From Acidiferrobacterales bacterium (GTDB lineage Bacteria; Pseudomonadota; Gammaproteobacteria; Arenicellales; JAJDZL01), in assembly GCA_028820695.1 (NCBI GenBank), contig JAPPIB010000057.1, forward strand, positions 46,800-110,799: a DNA stretch of 64,000 nucleotides. The letters run 5' to 3'. This document shows positions 33,239 to 42,995 of the stretch, in pieces. Position 1 is the stretch's first letter. Every line of letters begins with the position of its first letter. The notes beneath the pieces were generated by a model that was not told the DNA's origin, did not search any database, and was given only the letters and a program-made list of their open reading frames with translations. The position numbers and the translations under genes were made by a program.

Positions 33239-34416
33239 ACGGGAGCAATATACAGATGACTATCGCTGAGCTTGAAACCTCGCTTGGAACCGGATCATAC
33301 GCAAGCCGGGAGATTGCCTTGGTCAGGGGGTCCGGCGCGATGGTGTGGGATGACACCGGTAAACAGTACATCGACTGTACGTGCGGCGTCGGCGTCGCGA
33401 ATATCGGTCACTGCCACCCCGAACTGGTTGCTGCGATCCAAGAGCAGGTCGGAACCATTGTCACTGTAGCCAGTGCATTTGCCAATGACGTCAGGGTGCG
33501 TTGCATGGAAAAACTCATCTCGATCGCGCCGGCTGGCCTGGATCGTGTCTTTTTGTGCAATTCAGGCACAGAGAGCGTGGAAGCGGCGATCAAGTTTGCC
33601 CGTCAGTCAACCGGCCGGACCAAAGTGGTCAGCGCGCTGCGAGGCTTTCATGGCCGAAGTCTTGGTGCATTGAGTGCGACACACAGGAAGGAGTATCAGG
33701 AGCCGTTCGCACCGCTGGTGCCCGGATTTGTCGCAGTGCCATTCAATCGTCGCCAAGCGATGGAACAGGCGGTGGATTCCGATACCGCAGCGGTTATTCT
33801 GGAACTGGTTCAGGGTGAGGGTGGCGTACGACCGGCAGCTGCGGAGTATGTCAGTGCAGTCCAGCGGATCTGTCACGATTCGGGTGCCTTATTGGTGATT
33901 GATGAGATCCAGACGGGTTTTTGCCGAACCGGAAAGATGTTCGCATGCGAGCATTTCGAACTTGAACCGGACATACTGTGCCTCGCCAAGGCGATTGCAG
34001 GGGGTCTGCCGATGGGGGCGGTACTGGTCAATCAGAAGATCCGGACCGTAGCCGGCACCCATGGCAGCACGTTCGGCGGCAATCCGCTCGCAAGCGCTGC
34101 CTGCCTGGCCGCCATTGAAGTCATGGAAAGGGAATCGCTCGCACCGCGCGCCGAGCAGCTCGGCGACGATTTTGTGAGCCGGCTCAGGGAGCAGGAGCTG
34201 TCGCAGATCCGCCAGATCCGCCACCAAGGCCTGATGATCGGTATCGAATTGCGACAGAAGGTCACCCCGATACTGATGGAATTGCAAAAAAATGGGATTC
34301 TTGCATTGCCTGCAGGCTCGACCGTACTGCGACTGCTTCCGCCGCTTGTGATCACACAGGCGCAGTTGGGCCACTTGCTCGATGCAGTGGTTTCGGTCCT
34401 TGGCGCACAGGACTGA
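33235..34416 (+). CDS. lysJ: LysJ-type aminotransferase (LysW-semialdehyde transaminase)
   Basis: Class III PLP aminotransferase, 393 aa, GTG start overlapping the lysZ stop (GTGA). It converts the LysW-bound semialdehyde to the LysW-bound diamine. Seen: the [21 protein letters not shown] block, [32 protein letters not shown] with the PLP-pyridine Asp, and the Schiff-base Lys in [13 protein letters not shown]. The C-terminal LRLLPPLVI contacts substrate. ArgD is the nearest alternative, but position in the carrier operon favours LysJ. No lysK peptidase follows it. Confidence 0.9.
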   Translation: MNGSNIQMTIAELETSLGTGSYASREIALVRGSGAMVWDDTGKQYIDCTCGVGVANIGHCHPELVAAIQEQVGTIVTVASAFANDVRVRCMEKLISIAPAGLDRVFLCNSGTESVEAAIKFARQSTGRTKVVSALRGFHGRSLGALSATHRKEYQEPFAPLVPGFVAVPFNRRQAMEQAVDSDTAAVILELVQGEGGVRPAAAEYVSAVQRICHDSGALLVIDEIQTGFCRTGKMFACEHFELEPDILCLAKAIAGGLPMGAVLVNQKIRTVAGTHGSTFGGNPLASAACLAAIEVMERESLAPRAEQLGDDFVSRLREQELSQIRQIRHQGLMIGIELRQKVTPILMELQKNGILALPAGSTVLRLLPPLVITQAQLGHLLDAVVSVLGAQD

Positions 34417-34457
34417 GGACCCGCAAAAATCAAACCAGCAAAATTCGGTGATGGGAT

Positions 34458-35258
34458 ATGGAGGATTTGAGGAAAAAGTTGACGTCAGCCGCCGAAAAGG
34501 CAGCGGATGTCGTTTACCGCCACATACCCCGACTGGGCGCTTCGGAAGTTGAATGGGGTACCTGCAAGCTTGTCGCCCACCGCGGCTGTCATGACGGCGG
34601 GCAGACCACCCACGAAAACACACTGGCGGCCTTTGAGACGGCCTGTCAGGCCGGTGTCTGGGGAGTCGAGCTTGATGTCCGGTGGACACGGGACCAGATT
34701 CCGGTCGTGATTCATGATTCTGATACAGCGCGGCTTCCCGGTTCGGCCTCGCTCGAGATCAGCAGTACAGAATTCGATCAGTTGCGAGACAACTGTCCGC
34801 TGGTTCCAAGACTTGATGAGGTCGTCGCCGAATTCGGCGGCAGGATCCACCTGATGATCGAACTGAAAAATGAGGCCGCTGGCACTGAGGTCCAAAAGTC
34901 ACTGGTTGACTGCCTGGACCGATTGGAACCGATCGGGGATTTCCATATCATGTCATTGGACGCGGCCCGACTCAAGGCGATGGATGGTGTTCCGGTCGAG
35001 GCGAAACTGCTGGTCGCGATCACCAATACCAAACAGATGCTGCGCGAGACCCTGAGTGGGGGAATCGGCGGTCTGACCGGACATTTCCTGTTGCTGAATG
35101 GCGCAATGCGCAAGCAGCTCAATGCAAGCGGCATCCCGTGGGGGACTGGATTTGTAAACTCCACAAATCTGCTTGCGCGCGAGATCCGGTCCGGAGCCAG
35201 CTGGGTGTTTTCGGATGCCGCACAGCAAATTACCGCGCGGCTGGACCGTCCGGCATGA
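34458..35258 (+). CDS. Glycerophosphodiester phosphodiesterase family protein
   Basis: 266 aa GDPD/PI-PLC-like TIM-barrel. Catalytic features are present: LVAHRGCHD (His-Arg pair) with HENTLAAFE, GVELDVRWTRD (metal-binding Glu and Asp) and PVVIHDSD (second His). The later MIELKNE strand supplies another Glu. There is no signal peptide, so it is cytoplasmic. It follows lysJ by 41 bases on the same strand. It may hydrolyse glycerophosphodiesters or a related phosphodiester; a link to the carrier pathway is not evident. Confidence 0.87.
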   Translation: MEDLRKKLTSAAEKAADVVYRHIPRLGASEVEWGTCKLVAHRGCHDGGQTTHENTLAAFETACQAGVWGVELDVRWTRDQIPVVIHDSDTARLPGSASLEISSTEFDQLRDNCPLVPRLDEVVAEFGGRIHLMIELKNEAAGTEVQKSLVDCLDRLEPIGDFHIMSLDAARLKAMDGVPVEAKLLVAITNTKQMLRETLSGGIGGLTGHFLLLNGAMRKQLNASGIPWGTGFVNSTNLLAREIRSGASWVFSDAAQQITARLDRPA

Positions 35259-35330
35259 GTATCATACTGTACACGTCATCGGGAAATCCGATCGGCTCCG
35301 GACGAAATATTTTCTGACAAGGGAAGGGAT

Positions 35331-36296
35331 ATGAAAATAGGATTTGTAGGTCTCGGCAATGTCGGCGGAAAGCTTGCGGGCAGTCTGCTGAGAAATGGCT
35401 TCGACCTGACTATTCGGGAATTGGACCAGGATGCTGCACAGCCGTTCCTCAACGATGGTGCTGCGTGGTCGGAGACGCCGGCCGAGTTGGCGGCTTCGGT
35501 CGACGTGGTGATCACCTGTCTTCCGAGTCCAGTTGTCTGTCGCAGTGTGATGGAGGGCCCGGCCGGGGTGCTGGCCGGATTGAGGCCGGGAAGCATATGG
35601 GCTGAGATGAGCACGACCGATCACACAGAGGTTGTCCGATTGGGACAGATGGTACGGGAAGTCGATGCTGATCCGATTGACTGTCCGGTCTCCGGCGGCT
35701 GCCACCGTGCGGCGTCCGGAAACATCTCGATTTTTGCCGGTTGTGATCGACCCGTATTCGATCGCGTCCTGGTGGTTCTCAAGACCATGGGGCGTCAGAT
35801 ATTGCACACCGGTCCGCTGGGCACGGCATCGGTACTGAAGGTCATGACGAACTATCTTGCGACCGCGAACCTGGTGACTCTGTGTGAGGCGCTGGTGACA
35901 GCTGACCAGGCCGGGCTGGATTTGGCCACGACGTACGAGGCCATACGCATCTCTTCAGGCAACTCGTTTGTTCATGAGACTGAAAGCCAGGTCATCCTAA
36001 ACGGCAGTCGCAACATCAACTTCACCATGGACCTGGTCGTCAAGGACATCACACTGTTTCACGAGGTGGCCGAAAGGGCGGGGGTCAAGCTGGAGATCAG
36101 CCCCAAACTCATCGAGATCTTTAAGGATGGAATGGAGCGGTACGGACCTCGGGAATGGTCTCCGAACATCATCAGGCGGCTGGAGGAGCAATGCTCAACG
36201 ACCGTTCATGCGCCTGGATTTCCAGCGGAAATGTCAGACGATGAGAAGGATGCGCCCGGCTTTGAGGTCACTGCATCGCGCAGCGACACTGCATAA
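35331..36296 (+). CDS. 3-hydroxyisobutyrate dehydrogenase-like NAD(P) oxidoreductase
   Basis: Beta-hydroxyacid dehydrogenase family, 321 aa. Seen: the N-terminal Rossmann motif GFVGLGNVGGKLA, the substrate-binding DCPVSGGCHRAASGNISIF block, and the catalytic Lys in GTASVLKVMTNYL near residue 170. About 30 acidic residues extend the C-terminus beyond the usual family end. The substrate is unknown; hydroxyisobutyrate, tartronate semialdehyde and related acids are all possible. It lies 72 bases after the GDPD gene and 37 before pyruvate carboxylase. Confidence 0.87.
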   Translation: MKIGFVGLGNVGGKLAGSLLRNGFDLTIRELDQDAAQPFLNDGAAWSETPAELAASVDVVITCLPSPVVCRSVMEGPAGVLAGLRPGSIWAEMSTTDHTEVVRLGQMVREVDADPIDCPVSGGCHRAASGNISIFAGCDRPVFDRVLVVLKTMGRQILHTGPLGTASVLKVMTNYLATANLVTLCEALVTADQAGLDLATTYEAIRISSGNSFVHETESQVILNGSRNINFTMDLVVKDITLFHEVAERAGVKLEISPKLIEIFKDGMERYGPREWSPNIIRRLEEQCSTTVHAPGFPAEMSDDEKDAPGFEVTASRSDTA

Positions 36297-36333
36297 GCGG
36301 TTGACAGACTCAGTGGAAACGAGGTATCAGGCA

Positions 36334-39300
36334 ATGAATCTGCAAAGACCCATCAGGAAATTGCTGGTCGCGAATCGAAGCGAAATTGCAATTCGCGTTT
36401 TTCGTGCGGCTTCTGAACTCGGCATTACGACGGTTGGCGTTTTTGCCGAGCAGGATCAGTATTCACTGCATCGATTCAAGGCTGACGAAAGTTATCTTAT
36501 CGGTGTCGGGATGGGACCGATTCAGGCTTACGGGTCGATCAGTGACATTCTGGACGTCGCGATAGAACGCAGGGTCGATGCGATCCATCCGGGTTATGGA
36601 TTCCTGTCCGAAAAACCCGATTTTGCACAGCAATGCGAGGACAGCGGCATTCGATTCATCGGTCCGACGCCACAGATCATGCGACGTCTGGGCAACAAGG
36701 TTACCGCACGCGAGGAAGCGAGAAAGGCGAATGTGCAGATTCTGCCGGCTACCGACCCGTTACCTGAAAATCCAGACAAAATCAGACAGATTGCAGCCGC
36801 TGTCGGTTATCCACTGATGTTGAAGGCGTCCTGGGGTGGCGGCGGCCGCGGCATGCGCATGGTTGAATCTGAAGCGCAGCTGCTGGATGCTGTACGGATG
36901 GGTCGAAGCGAGGCCCAGGCTGCGTTCGGCAACCCCGAAGTCTATCTTGAGAAACTGATTCGAAACGCCCGTCATGTTGAGGTTCAGTTGCTGGGTGATA
37001 CACATGGCAATATTGTCCATCTGTTCGAGCGGGATTGCTCGATCCAGCGACGCAATCAGAAGATCATTGAGCGCGCACCGGCACTGTTTCTTTCTGACGA
37101 TCAGCGTGAAACCCTGTGTCAGTCCGCACTTCGCCTCGCTGAGGCGGTTGGCTACATCAGTGCCGGTACAGCTGAATTCCTGTACGATGACGATACCGGG
37201 GAGTGTTATTTCATCGAGGTCAATCCGCGGATACAGGTTGAGCATACCGTCACCGAGGAGATTACGGGAATTGACATCGTCAAGGCGCAGATCCATATTG
37301 CGCAGGGTGCCAGAATCGGCGATGTTGACAGTTCCGGCGTGCCCGAACAGCAACAGATTGCGATGAACGGGTATGCGATGCAATGTCGGGTCACGACAGA
37401 AAATCCGCAGGAGAACTTCATTCCGGACTACGGCCGGATCATGGCTTATCGAGGAGCCGCCGGCTTCGGTATCCGTCTCGATGGCGGTACGGCCTATTCC
37501 GGTGCTGTGATCACCCGATACTACGACAGTTTGCTGGAGAAGGTAACCGCTTGGGCTCCAACGCCCGAAGAGTCAGTGCGCCGGATGACCCGCGCGCTCC
37601 GGGAATTCAGGATACGCGGCATCGCGACGAATCTGGAGTTTCTGGAAAATCTGATCAGGCACCCGAAATTTGTCGAGGGTACCTATACAACACGGTTTAT
37701 CGACACGACACCGGAACTGTTGCACATACCCAAGCGTCGTGACCGCGCGACCCGGTTGCTGACTTACATTGCGGACGTGACTGTCAACGGCAATCCGGAG
37801 GTCACCGACCGGCCGCGTCCTTTCATGTTTGCCGAGGCGGTACTGCCACAACAGGGCGGTCGCGCAGTCGAGGGAACCCGCCCCTTGCTTGATGAGCTCG
37901 GGCCCGAGCGGTTCTCCAAGTGGATACTGGAGCAACAAAGGACGCTGGTGACCGATACGACATTTCGCGATGCGCATCAGTCATTGCTGGCCACCCGATT
38001 TCGAAGTTATGACCTGGTGAATGTTGCTGAGTCATATTCGCGTAATCTGCATCAGCTTTTCAGTATCGAGTGCTGGGGTGGCGCCACGTTCGATGTCGCG
38101 ATGAGATTTCTCAAGGAATGTCCCTGGCAGCGGCTGCATGACCTGCGCGAAGCGGTTCCGAATATCCTGTTCCAGATGCTGTTACGCGGTGCCAATGGGG
38201 TCGGCTACAAGAATTATCCGGACAATGTGGTGAGGGAGTTTGTCATGCACAGCGCAAAGTCCGGCGTCGACCTGTTTCGTGTTTTTGACTGTCTGAACTG
38301 GGTGGAGAACATGCGGGTGTCGATGGATGCGGTTCTGGAGTCGGGCAAACTGCTTGAGGGAGCGATCTGCTACAGTGGCGATATTCTCAGCCCGACGCGG
38401 ACGAAGTATTCTCTCGACTATTACGTTGATCTTGCGGGACAGCTGACTGAGGCGGGAATCCATATGCTGTGCATCAAGGACATGGGAGGCTTGCTGACAC
38501 CGGCCAGTACCGATGTCCTGGTGCGAAAGCTGAAACAGGAGACTGGACTGCCGATCCACTTTCATACGCACGACACCAGTGGTATCGCGGCGGCCAGTGT
38601 ACTGGCGGCGGTAAACGCCGGTGCGGACATTGTTGACCTGGCAATGGACTCGCTCTCGGGCATGACGTCACAGCCGAATCTGGGTTCTGTCGTGCGTGCC
38701 CTTGCCGACGGCGACAGTGATACCGGAATCGATGCTGCGACAATCCGGTCTTTTTCGGCCTATTGGGAGGGTGTTCGCAGCAACTATGCGGCATTTGAGA
38801 GCGATGTCCGCTATGGTGCGTCAGAAGTCTATCTGCACGAGATGCCGGGCGGTCAATTTACCAATCTGAAAGAGCAGGCCCGCGCGCTGGGATTGGAGCG
38901 TCGCTGGCACGAGGTGGCCGAAGCCTATGCACAGGTCAATGACATGTTCGGTGACGTGATCAAGGTCACACCGACCTCAAAAATGGTTGGTGACATGGCG
39001 TTGTTCATGGTCAGTTCAGATCTGAGTCGGGCGGATATTGAGAATCCGGATCGGGAGGTCGCATTTCCCGAATCGGTGCAGTCATTCTTCGCCGGGGAAC
39101 TGGGTCAGCCGCCTGGCGGATTTCCCGAGCAGCTGCGCAAGAAGGTGCTTGCCGGCCGCACACCGATGAATGACCGGCCTGGCGCGAGTCTGCCGCCGGC
39201 CGATCTTGAGCTTGCGCGCAGTCAGGCGGAAGACCGCGTTGCAAGGAAGATTTCCGACGAGGAGTTTCAATCCTACATGATGTATCCGGCGGTATTTGCC

Positions 39301-39783
39301 GATTACATGGCGCACCGGCGTCAGTTCGGTCCGGTTCATGTCCTGCCGACTCCCGTGTTCTTTTACGGAATGATACCGGAACAGCAAATCTCCGTTGAGC
39401 TGGACCCCGGCAAGACACTTGTCATCCACTGTCTCGCCATCGGGGAAACCGACGCCGAAGGACAGGTCCAGATCTTCTTTGAGCTGAACGGGCAGCCGCG
39501 CACGATCAAGGTGGCCAACCGTAAGTTCTCGCACATGCTGGAAAAACGCAGGAAAGGCGACAGCGGTAATCCTGATCATGTTGTCTCGCCCATGCCAGGC
39601 ATGATCTCGTCGATCAGTGTCACCCGCGGACAATCGGTCCGGTCGGGTGACATCCTGCTCACCATTGAGGCGATGAAGATGGAAACCGCGATCAGGGCGG
39701 AGAGAGATGCGAAAGTCGGCGACTTGCTGGTCGCTGCAGGTGACAACGTCGACGCCAAGGACTTGCTGATCGAACTGGAATGA
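36334..39783 (+). CDS. pyc: Pyruvate carboxylase, single-chain
   Basis: Biotin-dependent anaplerotic enzyme making oxaloacetate from pyruvate and bicarbonate. 1149 aa from the ATG at 36334, the usual length. Domains in order: biotin carboxylase (about 1-450) with KASWGGGGRGMR and IEVNPRIQVEHTVTE; carboxyltransferase (about 530-1000) with TTFRDAHQSLLATR, FEVWGG-type ECWGGATFDVAMRFL and HTHDTSGIAAAS; and a C-terminal biotinyl domain with the biotinylated Lys in EAMKMET near residue 1115. The frame is open upstream to 36127 inside the previous gene, but the MNLQRPIRKLLVANR start fits the family. It may be transcribed from the upstream operon. Confidence 0.96.
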   Translation: MNLQRPIRKLLVANRSEIAIRVFRAASELGITTVGVFAEQDQYSLHRFKADESYLIGVGMGPIQAYGSISDILDVAIERRVDAIHPGYGFLSEKPDFAQQCEDSGIRFIGPTPQIMRRLGNKVTAREEARKANVQILPATDPLPENPDKIRQIAAAVGYPLMLKASWGGGGRGMRMVESEAQLLDAVRMGRSEAQAAFGNPEVYLEKLIRNARHVEVQLLGDTHGNIVHLFERDCSIQRRNQKIIERAPALFLSDDQRETLCQSALRLAEAVGYISAGTAEFLYDDDTGECYFIEVNPRIQVEHTVTEEITGIDIVKAQIHIAQGARIGDVDSSGVPEQQQIAMNGYAMQCRVTTENPQENFIPDYGRIMAYRGAAGFGIRLDGGTAYSGAVITRYYDSLLEKVTAWAPTPEESVRRMTRALREFRIRGIATNLEFLENLIRHPKFVEGTYTTRFIDTTPELLHIPKRRDRATRLLTYIADVTVNGNPEVTDRPRPFMFAEAVLPQQGGRAVEGTRPLLDELGPERFSKWILEQQRTLVTDTTFRDAHQSLLATRFRSYDLVNVAESYSRNLHQLFSIECWGGATFDVAMRFLKECPWQRLHDLREAVPNILFQMLLRGANGVGYKNYPDNVVREFVMHSAKSGVDLFRVFDCLNWVENMRVSMDAVLESGKLLEGAICYSGDILSPTRTKYSLDYYVDLAGQLTEAGIHMLCIKDMGGLLTPASTDVLVRKLKQETGLPIHFHTHDTSGIAAASVLAAVNAGADIVDLAMDSLSGMTSQPNLGSVVRALADGDSDTGIDAATIRSFSAYWEGVRSNYAAFESDVRYGASEVYLHEMPGGQFTNLKEQARALGLERRWHEVAEAYAQVNDMFGDVIKVTPTSKMVGDMALFMVSSDLSRADIENPDREVAFPESVQSFFAGELGQPPGGFPEQLRKKVLAGRTPMNDRPGASLPPADLELARSQAEDRVARKISDEEFQSYMMYPAVFADYMAHRRQFGPVHVLPTPVFFYGMIPEQQISVELDPGKTLVIHCLAIGETDAEGQVQIFFELNGQPRTIKVANRKFSHMLEKRRKGDSGNPDHVVSPMPGMISSISVTRGQSVRSGDILLTIEAMKMETAIRAERDAKVGDLLVAAGDNVDAKDLLIELE

Positions 39784-39892
39784 ACGCAGCCGTTCGCGTT
39801 CATCCGAAAACAGCCCGTCACCGCGTCTGAATTGAGACGCATTCGATTGTCCAATGCTGAGGCCGAAGATATCGCGACCAAGCAAAACCATC

Positions 39893-39920
39893 GTGACAAG
39901 GTTCACCAATTGCATATAAT
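39893..39920 (+). promoter_or_regulatory. Likely sigma70 promoter of sucA-sucB-lpd
   Basis: GTGACA (39893-39898, five of six) and TATAAT (39915-39920, six of six) are spaced by 16 bases. It is the best promoter match I found in the window. Transcription would start near 39927, giving a 5' leader of about 230 bases. Confidence 0.6.
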
Positions 39921-39940
39921 TTGATGTATTCAGATACTTA

Positions 39941-39955
39941 TTCCCGTAGCGGGAA
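39941..39955. promoter_or_regulatory. Dyad just downstream of the sucA promoter
   Basis: TTCCCG-TAG-CGGGAA, a perfect 6-bp inverted repeat lying about 15-29 bases into the predicted transcript. It could be an operator for a repressor or a small RNA hairpin. No regulator is encoded nearby. Confidence 0.4.
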
Positions 39956-40160
39956 AGTCAGATTTTCAAATGAATTGCAACCGCGTTGCCGAGTCGAAGA
40001 ATTTAGAATTCCGGTGGTGCAGGTTGAATCTTTGTTCAGGGATTTGAAAGCATTATCGCAATGAATCGTCCTACCGCCCCCATTTCCCCTCATCGATGCG
40101 GTTCTGCATTGTCCGACTGACCCCAAAGCCCCCCAACCGCGTCACTGCCACCCGATCATC

Positions 40161-42995
40161 ATGTCAGAAAAGCACAATCACACAAATCCCACAGGGTTAT
40201 TTTCCGGCAGCGTGGAATATCTGGAAAGTCTCTACGAGGACTACCAGGCTGATACTCCGGAACTGGCTGACGACTGGAAAGGAGATTTCCAGACGCTGGA
40301 GGCGACGGTGGATCAGCAGATCGGCCCGCCCGCAGCGGGCAAGCCTTCAATGGATGGCTATGTCAGCAAGGACGATATCCGCAAGCAAGCCGCAGTCCAG
40401 CGTCTGATTCGACGCTATCAGGTCTATGGACACCTCAACGCACGCCTTGACCCGCTAGGGCTCAGTGACAGCTTTTTTACCGCCGACCTGAGCCTGGAAG
40501 TGGTCGGCCTGACCGAAAGCGACCTGAACGAGAAATTCAAATTTGACGCAGTCGAAGATTCCGCGTCGATGCCGCTATCCAAGATCCTGAAATTCTACGA
40601 GCAAACCTACTGCGGATCGATCGGTTATGAGTACATGCACATCACCGACCCAACACGGCTTGAGTGGATACAGTCCAGAGTCGAAAAATCAGACATGCGC
40701 AAAGCCATCACTGATTCTGATCGTGAGAACATCCTGAATCTGCTCACCATGGCCGAGTGCATGGAGACCTACCTTCATATGAAGTATGTCGGTCAGAAAA
40801 GATTTTCGCTTGAAGGCGGTGAGTCTCTGATCCCAATGCTGAATGAATTGGTCAATCTCTCCGGTGAGTCGGGCAGCAAGGAAGTCGTCATTGGAATGGC
40901 GCATCGCGGACGACTGAACGTTCTGGTCAACATATTGGGGAAATCTCCAGCCGAGGTATTCGGTGAGTTTGAGGGAAACCTTCCAGTCTCGGACGAATAC
41001 ATGACAGCACATGGAGACGTCAAATACCATCAGGGATTTTCCGCCGACATCAATACGCCTGGCGGCATTGTCCACGTTGCACTGGCATTCAACCCATCGC
41101 ATCTGGAAATCATCAACCCGGTTGTTGAGGGGTCGGTCAGGGCGAGACAGCATCGCAGACGCGACAAGGACAGGATCGAGGTCACCCCGGTACTGATTCA
41201 CGGCGACGCGGCACTCGCCGGTCAGGGTGTGGTGATGGAAACCCTGAACATGTCGCATACCCGTGGATTCAATATCGGCGGAACAATCCATATTGTCATC
41301 AACAATCAGATTGGATTTACCACAAGCAATCAGCTTGATGCGAGGTCGACGGTCTATTGCACCGAAATCGCAAAAATGGTGCAGGCGCCGATCTTTCATG
41401 TCAACGGTGATGACCCTGAAGCTGTGATCGCGGCGGTTCGTCACGCTCACGCCTATCGGATGAAGTTTCACACCGATGTTGTCATTGACATGGTGTGCTA
41501 CCGCCGATATGGCCACAACGAAGCGGATGAACCGATGATGACACAACCGGTCATGTATGATGCGATCAAGAAAATTGAACCGGTTCGCCGCAAGTACGCA
41601 GCTGAGTTGGACGCACGGGGCGTCGTGTCCTCGGTACAGTCGCAGAAAATGATTCAGGACTATCGGGACAATCTTGACCGCGGTGAGGTTGTTGTCGGAC
41701 AGATTATTGATCCGGCCAAGACAGAAAAAATGGTCGACTGGTCCAGATTTATCAGCTCGAAATGGTCGGATCCGGTCGACACGACCGTGACCTTGAAGAA
41801 AATCGCGGAGCTGACCAAGAGTGCGCTTGAGTTGCCGGAAAATTTCGTCTTGCACAACCGTGTACGGAAAATCATGGATGATCGCATGAAAATGGCCGCC
41901 GGCAAGTTGCCGATAGACTGGGGTTTTGCCGAAACGACGGCGTATGCGACGCTGATTGACGACGGAGTGCCAATCCGTCTGACCGGTGAGGACGTCGGTC
42001 GCGGTACGTTCTCGCACCGCCATGCGCTGCTGCACGATCAGAACAGCCGTGATGTCCATTGCCCCCTGAAGTCAGTCAGGAAGCAGGAGGATTGCCAGCT
42101 GTTCAATTCGCTTTTGTCGGAAGAGGCTGTGTTGGCTTTCGAATACGGATATGCGACGACGGATCCCGAAACCTTGGTCTTGTGGGAGGCGCAGTTCGGA
42201 GATTTTGTGAACGGCGCGCAGATTGTCATCGATCAGTTCATCAGCAGCGGTTTCGCGAAGTGGGCGAGATTCTGCGGGCTGGTGTTGCTGTTGCCGCATG
42301 GTTACGAGGGTCAGGGACCGGAGCATTCGTCCGCGCGGCTGGAACGGTTCTTGCAGATGTGCGCGGGCGACAACATGCAGATCTGCGTACCGACGACGCC
42401 GGCGCAGATGTTTCATCTGTTGCGACGTCAGGCGATCAGACCCTATCGGAGGCCATTGATTGTCATGTCGCCGAAAAGCCTGTTGCGGCATAAGCGATCG
42501 GTATCGGATGTGAAGGACCTTACACGGTTTGGATTCCAGAACGTGATCGACGAGGTCGATGAGAACATCGACCGCGAGAGTGTTGTCCGATTGATCTTGT
42601 GCGCAGGCAAGGTCTATTTCGATCTGTTGGAAATGCGCGAGCATCTGGGAATTCAGGATACCGCGATTGCGAGAATCGAGCAGCTTTATCCGTTTCCGAC
42701 CAGTGAGTTGAATTTCCTGTTGCAGTCGTACACCAATGCAACCGACATCGTGTGGTGTCAGGAAGAGCCCAAGAACCAGGGCGCGTGGTATCAGATATGG
42801 CATCGGTTGAACGCGTGCCTGACGAAGAATCAGAATTTGACTTCGGCATCCCGGGAAGCGGCTCCGTCACCTGCTGTCGGCAATTATCGCGTTCATCTGG
42901 CACAGCAGGAACGACTGATCACAAAAGCGCTCACAGTCAATAAACCATCTGTCTCCAGTTCACAAAAGCGGGGTGTTACAGCCGATGCAAGTTGA
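40161..42995 (+). CDS. sucA: 2-oxoglutarate dehydrogenase E1 component
   Basis: TPP-dependent decarboxylase of the TCA-cycle 2-oxoglutarate dehydrogenase complex. 944 aa, the usual length. Seen: the N-terminal E2-binding segment [14 protein letters not shown], the substrate-site [13 protein letters not shown], the TPP/Mg motif beginning [12 protein letters not shown] and continuing to [18 protein letters not shown], and the C-terminal [14 protein letters not shown] and [16 protein letters not shown] blocks. First gene of sucA-sucB-lpd; the sdh genes that often precede it are absent and pyruvate carboxylase lies upstream. Confidence 0.97.
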   Translation: MSEKHNHTNPTGLFSGSVEYLESLYEDYQADTPELADDWKGDFQTLEATVDQQIGPPAAGKPSMDGYVSKDDIRKQAAVQRLIRRYQVYGHLNARLDPLGLSDSFFTADLSLEVVGLTESDLNEKFKFDAVEDSASMPLSKILKFYEQTYCGSIGYEYMHITDPTRLEWIQSRVEKSDMRKAITDSDRENILNLLTMAECMETYLHMKYVGQKRFSLEGGESLIPMLNELVNLSGESGSKEVVIGMAHRGRLNVLVNILGKSPAEVFGEFEGNLPVSDEYMTAHGDVKYHQGFSADINTPGGIVHVALAFNPSHLEIINPVVEGSVRARQHRRRDKDRIEVTPVLIHGDAALAGQGVVMETLNMSHTRGFNIGGTIHIVINNQIGFTTSNQLDARSTVYCTEIAKMVQAPIFHVNGDDPEAVIAAVRHAHAYRMKFHTDVVIDMVCYRRYGHNEADEPMMTQPVMYDAIKKIEPVRRKYAAELDARGVVSSVQSQKMIQDYRDNLDRGEVVVGQIIDPAKTEKMVDWSRFISSKWSDPVDTTVTLKKIAELTKSALELPENFVLHNRVRKIMDDRMKMAAGKLPIDWGFAETTAYATLIDDGVPIRLTGEDVGRGTFSHRHALLHDQNSRDVHCPLKSVRKQEDCQLFNSLLSEEAVLAFEYGYATTDPETLVLWEAQFGDFVNGAQIVIDQFISSGFAKWARFCGLVLLLPHGYEGQGPEHSSARLERFLQMCAGDNMQICVPTTPAQMFHLLRRQAIRPYRRPLIVMSPKSLLRHKRSVSDVKDLTRFGFQNVIDEVDENIDRESVVRLILCAGKVYFDLLEMREHLGIQDTAIARIEQLYPFPTSELNFLLQSYTNATDIVWCQEEPKNQGAWYQIWHRLNACLTKNQNLTSASREAAPSPAVGNYRVHLAQQERLITKALTVNKPSVSSSQKRGVTADAS

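Larger units (their letters stand above)
39784..40160. other. Non-coding region with the sucA promoter
   Basis: 377 bases without a gene. It holds two small inverted repeats after pyc (39781-39802 and 39823-39840, neither followed by a U-tract), a good sigma70-like promoter (39893-39920), a short dyad just downstream (39941-39955), and then a leader of over 200 bases before sucA in which I recognise no known riboswitch. Confidence 0.6.

Noticed and set aside
39781..39802. 7-bp inverted repeat spanning the pyc stop codon as terminator
   Set aside because: No U-tract follows and the stem includes the stop codon; the nearby 39823-39840 repeat has the same problem.
40689..42059. 456-codon open frame on the minus strand
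   Set aside because: Antisense to sucA, whose motifs are intact; open only because of the codon bias of sucA.
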